The notes under the pieces: generated by a model
Told to the model about the DNA's origin: nothing
Seen by the model: only the letters and a program-made list of their open reading frames with translations
The model's database searches: none
Shown here: in pieces, positions 1-5,322 of the stretch
Position numbering within the stretch: position 1 is the first letter of the stretch
Layout: every line of letters begins with the position of its first letter
Made by a program: the position numbers and the translations under genes
From: DASPRM01 sp035319065
GTDB taxonomy: Bacteria; Acidobacteriota; Terriglobia; Terriglobales; Acidobacteriaceae
Length of the DNA stretch: 7,827 bases
NCBI GenBank assembly: GCA_035319065.1
Contig: DATHDM010000334.1
Span: 1 to 7,827, forward strand
Direction of reading: 5' to 3'

Positions 1-926
1 GCCGCATGCCTCCCAACAACGAAAAGCAGGCGGACCTGATCGCAGGCGCGGTGGCCCTGCGCAATCAGTTGGGCACCGCCCCCGGCCAGTGGCTGGAGCC
101 TGAGGTGGAAGGCCGCAGGCGCTGCGTCATGCTGTTGCCCGGCCCGCCCTACGAGATCCGCCCCATGTTCGACGAGCAGTGCCTGCCGCGATTGCGCGAG
201 CGCCTTCCTCAGCAATTCATCGCGCGCCGCGTGTTGCGCGTTGCCATGATGGCCGAATCCGATGTCGATGCCCGTGTTGCTCCCGTCTATAAAGCCGCCA
301 GTGGCGTCCAGACTACGATCCTGGCTTCCGGGGGCGAGATCTCGCTTCACCTCTCCGCCACCGCCGCCTCTCAGCAACAGGCCGAATGCCGGGTTGAGGA
401 TCTCGCGGTCAAGTTGGAGGAGGAACTGGGCGACAATGTCTTCTCCCGCGGCGAAAGCCTGGAGCAGATTGTCGGCTACTACCTGCAGTTGAAAAATGCC
501 ACCATCGCCGTCTCCGAGTCCTGCACCGGGGGAATGCTGGGGGCGCGCCTGACCGCTCCTCCCGGCAGCTCGCGCTATTTTCTTGGCGGTGCAATCGTCT
601 ATTCCAACGACATGAAGACCCTGTTCGCCAACGTGCCTCCCAACCTGATCGCGCAATACGGTGCCGTCTCCGAGCAGGTTGCGGCGGCGCTGGCTGAGGG
701 CGTACGCGACGAAACCGGTGCCACCATGGGCGTGGGCATCACCGGCATCGCAGGTCCCACCGGTGGCACTCCGGAAAAGCCCGTGGGTTTGGTCTTTCAT
801 GCCGTCGCCGACGACAAGGGCACTGAGGTCGTGGAGCGGCGTTTCGGTGGCGATCGCGAGCGCATTCGCCGCTTTGCCACCCAGCAGGCGCTTGACCTGG
901 TGCGCCGCCGCCTCATGCAAGCGTGA
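1..926 (+). CDS. cinA: CinA-like protein, C-terminal part (5' end outside window)
   Basis: Competence/damage-inducible CinA family: an N-terminal molybdopterin-binding-like (COG1058) domain joined to a C-terminal nicotinamide-nucleotide amidohydrolase (PncC) domain, which deamidates NMN to NaMN in pyridine-nucleotide salvage. The frame is open to the left edge, and the apparent ATG at 6 is an internal Met in the family motif RMPPNNEKQA, so roughly the first 110 residues of a protein of about 415 are missing. Counting from that Met, LPGPPYEIRPMF (44-55) belongs to the end of the first domain. The amidohydrolase domain spans about 165-303 and holds ESCTGG (171-176, with the putative catalytic Ser172), GAIVYSN (195-201) and GITGIAGPTGG (244-254) followed by KPVG. 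All key C-terminal motifs are intact. The stop overlaps the GTG of a longer thpR reading by four bases (GTGA). The family assignment is secure; the amidohydrolase activity is inferred from the family. Confidence 0.95.
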   Translation, partial: RMPPNNEKQADLIAGAVALRNQLGTAPGQWLEPEVEGRRRCVMLLPGPPYEIRPMFDEQCLPRLRERLPQQFIARRVLRVAMMAESDVDARVAPVYKAASGVQTTILASGGEISLHLSATAASQQQAECRVEDLAVKLEEELGDNVFSRGESLEQIVGYYLQLKNATIAVSESCTGGMLGARLTAPPGSSRYFLGGAIVYSNDMKTLFANVPPNLIAQYGAVSEQVAAALAEGVRDETGATMGVGITGIAGPTGGTPEKPVGLVFHAVADDKGTEVVERRFGGDRERIRRFATQQALDLVRRRLMQA

Positions 927-952
927 AATCTTCGGCTGCTCCTTGCTGGCTT

Positions 953-1534
953 ATGCGCATCTTCATCGCCCTCGACATTCCGCAGGAAATTCGCAGCCGC
1001 ATCATCCGCTTCTGCGAAGGCCTGCGCGCTTTTGCCCCCGACGCCAACTGGGTGCGGCCGGAGTCCTTCCACCTCACGCTGAAGTTTGTGGGCGAAAAAT
1101 CGGAGGCTGACGTCGAATCGCTGAAGTCCGCCCTGCATGGTCTTCAGGCGCGCCCCACCACCGTTGCCTTCCGCGGCCTCGGCTTTTTCCCTAATCCCAA
1201 AGCCCCGCGCGTCTTCTGGGTCGGCGTTCACGGCGATGAACATCTGCCGGCCCTTGCCCTTGCGGTCGATCAGGCCGCCTCGGCTCTCGGGATCCCGCGC
1301 GAGGAGCACGCCTTTCATCCTCACCTCACGCTGGCCCGCGCCGGCTCCGGATCTCCGCGCCCCAGGCCGGGTGAGCGCAGCAACCCCAGGCTCAAGCGCC
1401 TGATGGACAAGTTGTCCTCTTTCCCTGACCCTGACTTCGGTACAATGACGGCACGGGAGTTTTACCTCTACCAGAGCCAGCTTTCCCCGGCCGGTGCCAG
1501 GTATACCAGGCTGGAACGGTTTGCGCTCGGCTAA
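953..1534 (+). CDS. thpR: RNA 2',3'-cyclic phosphodiesterase (2H superfamily)
   Basis: A LigT/ThpR-type 2H phosphodiesterase, which opens 2',3'-cyclic phosphate ends on RNA; members were first known as 2'-5' RNA ligases. The two HxT motifs that define the family are both present: FHLTLKFVG (HLTL at residues 40-43) and FHPHLTLAR (HLTL at 124-127). The length of 193 aa is typical. I chose ATG 953 because MRIFIALDIP is the usual family N-terminus. A longer reading from GTG 923 adds ten residues (MKSSAAPCWL) and would overlap the cinA stop as GTGA, which would suit translational coupling. Neither start has a clear Shine-Dalgarno sequence. It lies directly after cinA, an arrangement seen in many bacteria, and is probably co-transcribed with it. 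The C-terminus (EFYLYQSQLSPAGARYTRL) is also typical of the family. Confidence 0.93.
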   Translation: MRIFIALDIPQEIRSRIIRFCEGLRAFAPDANWVRPESFHLTLKFVGEKSEADVESLKSALHGLQARPTTVAFRGLGFFPNPKAPRVFWVGVHGDEHLPALALAVDQAASALGIPREEHAFHPHLTLARAGSGSPRPRPGERSNPRLKRLMDKLSSFPDPDFGTMTAREFYLYQSQLSPAGARYTRLERFALG

Positions 1535-1538
1535 GCGC

Positions 1539-1557
1539 CACGGTTGATGATTCCGTG
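1539..1557. other. Short inverted repeat between thpR and plsY
   Basis: CACGG (1539-1543) and CCGTG (1553-1557) form a perfect 5-bp stem around a 9-base loop, starting five bases after the thpR stop. There is no following T-tract, so it is a poor intrinsic terminator. Its right arm overlaps the -35 position of the putative plsY promoter, so it could equally be a small operator or chance. Confidence 0.25.
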
Positions 1558-1579
1558 CCAGAGGGAATGTCCTTATAAT
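1551..1579 (+). promoter_or_regulatory. Putative sigma70-type promoter of plsY-gpsA
   Basis: A perfect TATAAT box lies at 1574-1579, 25 bases before the plsY ATG, in a 70-base non-coding spacer. The hexamer 17 bases upstream (TTCCGT, 1551-1556) matches the -35 consensus poorly, at two of six positions, and there is no TG extension. If used, transcription would start near 1586 and leave a very short leader, which fits the lack of a visible Shine-Dalgarno sequence before plsY. Position and the exact -10 match support it; the weak -35 keeps it tentative. Confidence 0.4.
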
Positions 1580-1604
1580 CGACTAGCTGGGTACATCCGC
1601 CCGG

Positions 1605-2312
1605 ATGGCCGTGATACATATCTATTTCATCGTCGCTGTTCTTTCCTACCTGCTGGGTTCGATTCCCTTCGGCTATCTTCTCGTTCGCACATTTCGCGGA
1701 CAGGATATTCGCCACACCGGCAGCGGAAACATCGGCGCAACCAATGTCATCCGCTCGGGAGCCCGTTGGCTGGGCTTGGTCACGCTGCTGCTCGATGCCG
1801 CCAAGGGCTACGCCGCGGTCGCGCTTTCCCTCTGGATCGCCTGGCAGCTCACGCCGCACGCTGCCGTACTGACTACCCCCGAGCAGATGCAGACCGACCC
1901 GGCGTTGCAGCAACTGCTCGCGCGCAGCTCCCACTTTCCCTTCTTGATCGCCGCCGTGGCCGCCATCTTTGCCATCCTCGGACACATGTTCCCCGTATGG
2001 CTCCACTTCAAGGGCGGCAAGGGCGTCGCTACCGGCCTGGGAACGTTTCTTGCCATCGCCCCCAAAGCCGTGGGTGTAGTGGTGGTGATTTTCCTAGCGG
2101 TAGTTTTCGTTTCTCGCTATGTCTCGCTCGGCTCCATTATTGCCACCGCCAGCTTCCCTCTCTTTGCCTGGTTGCTTTACCGTGGAAGCGCTACGCCGGC
2201 GGTGATGACGGGCATGTTTGTCGCCGCCGCGCTCATCATTGCCAGGCATCATCAGAACATCCGGCGGCTTCTCGCCGGTACCGAGCACCGCTTCGAGTTG
2301 AAGCACAGATGA
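1605..2312 (+). CDS. plsY: Glycerol-3-phosphate acyltransferase PlsY
   Basis: An integral inner-membrane acyltransferase that transfers an acyl group from acyl-phosphate (made by PlsX) to the sn-1 position of glycerol-3-phosphate, giving lysophosphatidate. The family motifs are intact: SIPFG (19-23), GSGNIGATNV (39-48), GHMFPVWLHFKGGKGVAT (126-143, the glycine-rich phosphate/acyl-phosphate region), RYVSLGSI (171-178) and HHQNIRRLLAGTEHR (215-229). Hydrophobic segments lie at about 5-28, 55-81, 112-133, 147-170, 174-192 and 198-213. At 235 aa it is longer than the usual 195-215; the extra residues lie in a polar stretch at about 83-110, between the second and third hydrophobic segments. The ATG at 1605 puts the first helix at the N-terminus as expected. 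The stop is 13 bases before gpsA, which supplies its substrate, so the two form an operon. Confidence 0.95.
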   Translation: MAVIHIYFIVAVLSYLLGSIPFGYLLVRTFRGQDIRHTGSGNIGATNVIRSGARWLGLVTLLLDAAKGYAAVALSLWIAWQLTPHAAVLTTPEQMQTDPALQQLLARSSHFPFLIAAVAAIFAILGHMFPVWLHFKGGKGVATGLGTFLAIAPKAVGVVVVIFLAVVFVSRYVSLGSIIATASFPLFAWLLYRGSATPAVMTGMFVAAALIIARHHQNIRRLLAGTEHRFELKHR

Positions 2313-2320
2313 GGAAAGGA
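2311..2320 (+). promoter_or_regulatory. Ribosome binding site of gpsA, overlapping the plsY stop
   Basis: The purine run GAGGAAAGGA lies five bases before the GTG at 2326. It decides the GTG start of gpsA. It begins inside the plsY stop codon (2310-2312), so translation of gpsA is probably coupled to plsY. Confidence 0.7.
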
Positions 2321-2325
2321 CCGGC

Positions 2326-3357
2326 GTGAGCGAAATTGCGGTCGTCGGTGCGGGCGCATGGGGCACTGCCCTTGCTATGGTCATGGCCCGCCAGGACCGC
2401 CACAACGTCCGCCTGTGGGCCTTCGAAAAAGAGGTTTGCGAATCCATCGCCCAGTCCGGCGTCAATCATCCTTTCCTGCCCGGCTTCACCATTCCGAAGT
2501 CCGTGCGCGCAACCAACCGCCTGGAGCTGGCCCTCAGCCGCGCTGAGTTCGTCATCAGCGTGATGCCCTCGCATCACTGCCGCGGCCTCTTCCAGCAGAT
2601 GGCTCCCTTCCTCACTCCCGAGATGCTGTTTGTCAGCGCCACCAAGGGCGTAGAAAACGAAACGCTGCTGCGCATGACGGAAGTCATCCGCCAGGTTATT
2701 TGCGCTCATGGCTGGCTGGTCGCGCCCCGCATCGGCGCCATCTCCGGCCCCTCGTTTGCCCGTGAGGTGGCGCGCGGCGACCCTACCGCCATCACCGTGG
2801 CATCGCCCGACCCCGAGCTGGCGGGCAGGATCCAGTCGGAGTGCAGCGATCCCAGTTTCCGGATTTACACTAGTGACGATGTCGTCGGCGTCGAACTGGG
2901 TGGCGCCCTGAAAAACGTCATCGCCATCGCCGCCGGTATCTGCGATGGCCTGGGTCTCGGGCATAATACGGTGGCCGCGCTCATTACCCGCGGCCTGGCC
3001 GAGATCACCCGGCTGGCGGTTGCCTGCGGAGCGCGGCCCGAGACCATGTCGGGGCTCGCCGGACTGGGCGACTTGGTGCTCACCTGCACCGGCGGCCTCT
3101 CCCGCAACCGCTTCGTGGGCGTCGAGTTGGGCCAGGGACACCAACTGCACCAGATCATCGCCGGCATGCACGGCATGGTGGCCGAGGGCGTCCTCACCAC
3201 CAACGCCGCCATGGGGCTGGCCAGGAAGATGGGCGTGGAGATGCCGATCACCGAGCAGATGCACGCCATCCTTCATGATGGAAAGTCGCCGCGCGAGGCC
3301 ACACGCGAGCTGATGACTCGCCGCGGCACCAGCGAAGTTGCGCTCTTCGCGAATTGA
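2326..3357 (+). CDS. gpsA: NAD(P)-dependent glycerol-3-phosphate dehydrogenase
   Basis: A cytosolic enzyme that reduces dihydroxyacetone phosphate to sn-glycerol-3-phosphate, the backbone of phospholipids. The N-terminal Rossmann domain starts with VVGAGAWGTALA (6-17). ATKG (105-108) and SGPSFAREVARGDPTA (140-155) follow. The C-terminal helical domain carries GGALKN (192-197, with the catalytic Lys196), HNTVAALITRG (213-223) and GLAGLGDLVLTCTG (243-256), then SRNRFVG (259-265), whose Arg and Asn contact substrate and cofactor in the family. At 343 aa the length is normal, and no key residue is missing. The start is GTG 2326, set by the strong upstream purine run and by the family N-terminus MSEIAVVGAG. 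It directly follows plsY, which uses its product. A small hairpin covers its stop codon. Confidence 0.97.
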   Translation: MSEIAVVGAGAWGTALAMVMARQDRHNVRLWAFEKEVCESIAQSGVNHPFLPGFTIPKSVRATNRLELALSRAEFVISVMPSHHCRGLFQQMAPFLTPEMLFVSATKGVENETLLRMTEVIRQVICAHGWLVAPRIGAISGPSFAREVARGDPTAITVASPDPELAGRIQSECSDPSFRIYTSDDVVGVELGGALKNVIAIAAGICDGLGLGHNTVAALITRGLAEITRLAVACGARPETMSGLAGLGDLVLTCTGGLSRNRFVGVELGQGHQLHQIIAGMHGMVAEGVLTTNAAMGLARKMGVEMPITEQMHAILHDGKSPREATRELMTRRGTSEVALFAN

Positions 3358-3381
3358 CCGTGCCAGCGCCCTGTTCGGTCA
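3355..3381 (+). terminator. Weak hairpin at the gpsA stop codon
   Basis: TGACCG (3355-3360, including the gpsA TGA) and CGGTCA (3376-3381) are perfect 6-bp complements. An inner CAG/CTG pairing (3364-3366 with 3371-3373) could extend the fold. Only three T residues follow (3382-3384), so it would be a weak or partial terminator, or a 3'-end stabilising structure, between gpsA and the PilZ gene. Confidence 0.3.
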
Positions 3382-3396
3382 TTTCTGGGTGGGTCC

Positions 3397-4269
3397 GTGT
3401 TAAGGGATTTTCAGCAGCCAGGGACGAAAGAAATTTCAAGCCAAGCCCAGCGCCGGAGAACTGACCGCATCTCCATTGCCATCGCAATCGAGGTGTCGGG
3501 CATCGATCTCACCGGCCACGAGTTCGTCGAGCCGGCGCGCACGGAATTCGTCAACAGCGACGGCGCCAGCATCCTCATCCGCAGGACCCTGGGCCCTGGC
3601 CAGGAAATTGTCATTCGCCGCGTCGGCTACAAGCAGGACGCTGCCGCCCGCGTCATCGGACAGGTCGGTATCCAGACCGAGGGCCACGTTTACGGCATCG
3701 CCCTGCTCAACCCTAACATTTCTTTTTGGGGCATCCATTTCCCCCCGCGTTCGGAGGCCGACAAAGCTCTCGTCCGCATCCTTCTGGCCTGCTGCGCCTG
3801 CCGCACCCGCCAGGTCTCCAACCTCGACGAATTCGAGTTCGAGATCTTCGAGGCCAATCAGCGCATCTCCCGCCCCTGCGCCAAGTGTGGCGGCCTCACC
3901 ATCTGGAAACTGGTCGAAGCCGGCGAGACCAGCGTCGAGGAAAGCAAGGAAGCTCCCTCGGAATCGGCCGCGCCTGATGCCCACGTTCCCCTGCCCAGCC
4001 GCGACCGCCGCCGCCAGCCGCGCACCAGGATGAGGCTCGCCGCCTGCCTGCGTCAGCCGCTGGGCGTCGAGGAAGTGGTCACCGTGGTCGACATCTCCCG
4101 CGGCGGCGTGCGCTTCCGCACTCCCAAACAATATCCCGTCGAGCAGTGGGTGGAGATCGCCGTGCCCTTCACCCGCGGCGGCGCCAACATCTTCGTACCC
4201 GGACGCATCGTGTGGGAGAAAAACATCAACGACAACTTGAAGGAATACGGGATCCAGTACGTGAAGTGA
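3397..4269 (+). CDS. Double PilZ-domain protein with a central Cys4 motif
   Basis: A 290-aa soluble protein with no signal peptide or membrane segment. The C-terminal PilZ domain (about 203-290) is canonical: RRRQPR (204-209) supplies the RxxxR c-di-GMP-binding motif, and DISRGG (232-237) the D/NxSxxG motif, ending in EYGIQYVK. Residues about 19-117 look like a second, divergent PilZ barrel: RRRTDR (19-24) is present, but the second motif has decayed to VNSDGAS (52-58). Between them, Cys132xxCys135 and Cys161xxCys164 sit 25 residues apart and resemble a zinc ribbon; then an acidic, proline-rich linker (175-202) leads to the last domain. A c-di-GMP effector role is inferred from the family; the output is unknown. 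GTG 3397 is the only usable start between the gpsA stop and the first domain, with GGGTGGG just upstream. The 39-base gap suggests read-through from gpsA. Confidence 0.82.
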   Translation: MLRDFQQPGTKEISSQAQRRRTDRISIAIAIEVSGIDLTGHEFVEPARTEFVNSDGASILIRRTLGPGQEIVIRRVGYKQDAAARVIGQVGIQTEGHVYGIALLNPNISFWGIHFPPRSEADKALVRILLACCACRTRQVSNLDEFEFEIFEANQRISRPCAKCGGLTIWKLVEAGETSVEESKEAPSESAAPDAHVPLPSRDRRRQPRTRMRLAACLRQPLGVEEVVTVVDISRGGVRFRTPKQYPVEQWVEIAVPFTRGGANIFVPGRIVWEKNINDNLKEYGIQYVK

Positions 4270-4346
4270 AGCGGCGCTCTCTTAGCGGACCGCGTGGCCT
4301 TTCCATTCTGGCACTCGAGCAACCGCACCCGTCCTCAGCCCTGGCA

Positions 4347-4388
4347 TTCACACCGTCAAGGCGATCCTCGGTGATAGACTGCACACAG
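4347..4388 (+). promoter_or_regulatory. Putative extended -10 promoter of the Imm-like gene
   Basis: TGATAGACT (4372-4380) fits an extended -10 (TGn followed by TAGACT). It lies inside a 17-base element (4372-4388) that recurs upstream of mobA. A good -35-like TTCACA lies at 4347-4352, but the 22-base spacing is too long for a classic promoter; an extended -10 can work without a -35. The predicted start near 4387 would leave a leader of about 16 bases containing the Shine-Dalgarno GAGGG (4391-4395). The rest of the 133-base spacer (4270-4402) shows nothing else I can name. Confidence 0.4.
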
Positions 4389-4402
4389 CAGAGGGTACGA
4401 GT

Positions 4403-4606
4403 ATGCATCTCATTGCCTTCTTCCATCCCTTCTTCGGTTTTGGCATCCTCCTTTACTTCCTCCCCACCATCATCGCCGCCGTCCGCAGCAAACGCGACAC
4501 CTTGGCGATCTTCCTGCTCAACTTCTTTCTTGGCTGGACCCTGGTCGGATGGATCGTCGCCCTGGTGTGGGCGGCGAAGCAGGACCTTCCGGCGCCCGCC
4601 CGCTAG
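4403..4606 (+). CDS. Superinfection-immunity (Imm) family small membrane protein
   Basis: A 67-aa protein that is nearly all membrane: a hydrophobic segment at about 3-27, a short charged turn RSKRDT (28-33), and a second segment at about 34-58. The sequence LPTIIAAVRSKRDT followed by LNFFLGWTLVGWIVALVW (39-56) is the hallmark of the Imm/superinfection-immunity family (Pfam PF14373), named for phage T4 Imm, which blocks DNA injection by a second phage. Many cellular bacteria carry such genes outside prophages, and their role there is not known; no phage gene is nearby here. ATG 4403 has GAGGG at 4391-4395 with seven bases of spacing. The gene stands alone between spacers of 133 and about 100 bases and likely has its own promoter. 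The family call is good; a real anti-phage function is only a possibility. Confidence 0.85.
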   Translation: MHLIAFFHPFFGFGILLYFLPTIIAAVRSKRDTLAIFLLNFFLGWTLVGWIVALVWAAKQDLPAPAR

Positions 4607-4616
4607 CGGCCCCCGC

Positions 4617-4654
4617 TTCTCATCGCTCGCCTCACTTTGATAGATTGCTCACAG
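4617..4654 (+). promoter_or_regulatory. Putative promoter of mobA-mlaF-like pair
   Basis: TTCTCA (4617-4622, four of six to the -35 consensus), an 18-base spacer, and TAGATT (4641-4646) preceded by TGA make a plausible extended -10 promoter. TGATAGATTGCTCACAG (4638-4654) matches the element at 4372-4388 in 15 of 17 positions. The predicted start near 4653 would leave a leader of roughly 57 bases before the likely mobA start. A third TGATAG occurs at 4689-4694, close to the mobA reading frame. Confidence 0.4.
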
Positions 4655-4697
4655 ACTTTGCCGGGGCAGCGGCCTGTCTTCCTCTGCCTGATAGCTT

Positions 4698-4702
4698 GGG
4701 AG
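4698..4702 (+). promoter_or_regulatory. Ribosome binding site before a non-standard mobA start
   Basis: GGGAG at 4698-4702 is the best Shine-Dalgarno match upstream of mobA. Seven bases later, at 4710, the in-frame codon is ATC, not ATG, GTG or TTG. No such site sits at a normal distance before the ATG at 4764. This points to a start near 4710. Confidence 0.45.
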
Positions 4703-4709
4703 CGTCAAC

Positions 4710-5309
4710 ATCGCCGTCTCTGACCTGACCGCCTTCATCCTCGCTGGTGGACAGAGCTCCCGCATGGGGCTCGACAAGGCATTCTTGTCGGTCAACGGCC
4801 GCACTCTTCTGGAGCTCGCCATCGCCCGGGTCAAGTCAGTCGCCGAAGACGTCGTCCTGGTGGGCCAGCGCGCCAAACTCGATCCTTACGGCGTGGTGAT
4901 GCAGGATATCTTCCCCGCCTCCGGCCCCCTCGGCGGAATTCATGCCGCTCTGCACTGCAGCCGAACCGACCTCAACCTTATCCTTGCTCTCGATACTCCC
5001 TTCCTGCCACCCAGCTTCCTGCACTACGAGATCCAGCAGGCCCGCGCGACCCCTTCTGCTGTGGTCATCTACCCCCGGGTAGCCGGCCAGTACCAGCCGC
5101 TGTGCGCCGTCTATCGCCGCGGATTCTTGCCCTCCGCTGAAGCCGCCCTCCAGGCCGGAAGATACAAGATCGAGCCCCTGTTGGAGTCTGTGCCCGCCTT
5201 GGTCATCGGCGATGCCGATCTCGCCCGCCTCGGCCTCTCTGCCGCCATCTTCGACAACCTCAACACCCCCGAAGACTGGGAGCGTGCCAAGCCCAACTTC
5301 GGGTTATAG
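4710..5309 (+). CDS. mobA: Molybdenum cofactor guanylyltransferase
   Basis: MobA transfers GMP from GTP to molybdopterin-Mo to give the MGD form of the cofactor used by many molybdoenzymes. Numbering from 4710, LAGGQSSRMGLDK (11-23) is the GTP-binding loop. GPLGGIHAAL (72-81), LALDTPFLPP (92-101, with the metal-binding Asp), GQYQPLCAVYRR (126-137) and FDNLNTPEDW (181-190) complete the family pattern. The ATG at 4764 falls in the middle of the GTP loop and would delete LAGG, so it cannot be the true start. The frame is open from 4695 (TAG at 4692-4694) but holds no ATG, GTG or TTG before 4764. Candidates are ATC 4710 (199 aa, Shine-Dalgarno seven bases upstream) and CTG 4725 (194 aa, as in E. 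coli MobA). I give 4710, with the start uncertain. The stop is 13 bases before the ABC ATPase gene. Confidence 0.9.
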   Translation: MAVSDLTAFILAGGQSSRMGLDKAFLSVNGRTLLELAIARVKSVAEDVVLVGQRAKLDPYGVVMQDIFPASGPLGGIHAALHCSRTDLNLILALDTPFLPPSFLHYEIQQARATPSAVVIYPRVAGQYQPLCAVYRRGFLPSAEAALQAGRYKIEPLLESVPALVIGDADLARLGLSAAIFDNLNTPEDWERAKPNFGL

Positions 5310-5322
5310 TAGGCGGAGAGCC

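Noticed and set aside
1441..1446. TACAAT as a possible -10 inside thpR
   Set aside because: It lies in coding sequence, with no -35 at a proper distance; TTGTCC at 1412-1417 is 23 bases away.
2236..3276. Long minus-strand open frame (346 codons) opposite gpsA
   Set aside because: It is antisense to an intact gpsA and its translation is rich in Gly, Ala, Asp and His with no recognisable motif, as expected from the complement of GC-biased codons.
3436..4131. Minus-strand open frame (231 codons) opposite the PilZ gene
   Set aside because: Low-complexity Ala/Gly/Asp composition typical of antisense frames. The PilZ reading has real motifs and a CxxC pair.
4275..4287. CGCT/AGCG hairpin just after the PilZ gene as terminator
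   Set aside because: The stem is only four base pairs and no T-tract follows.
5212..5322. N-terminal extension of the ABC ATPase into mobA
   Set aside because: The extension is the shifted-frame shadow of the mobA end (Ser/Pro-rich). ATG 5323 has a good Shine-Dalgarno and the expected family N-terminus.
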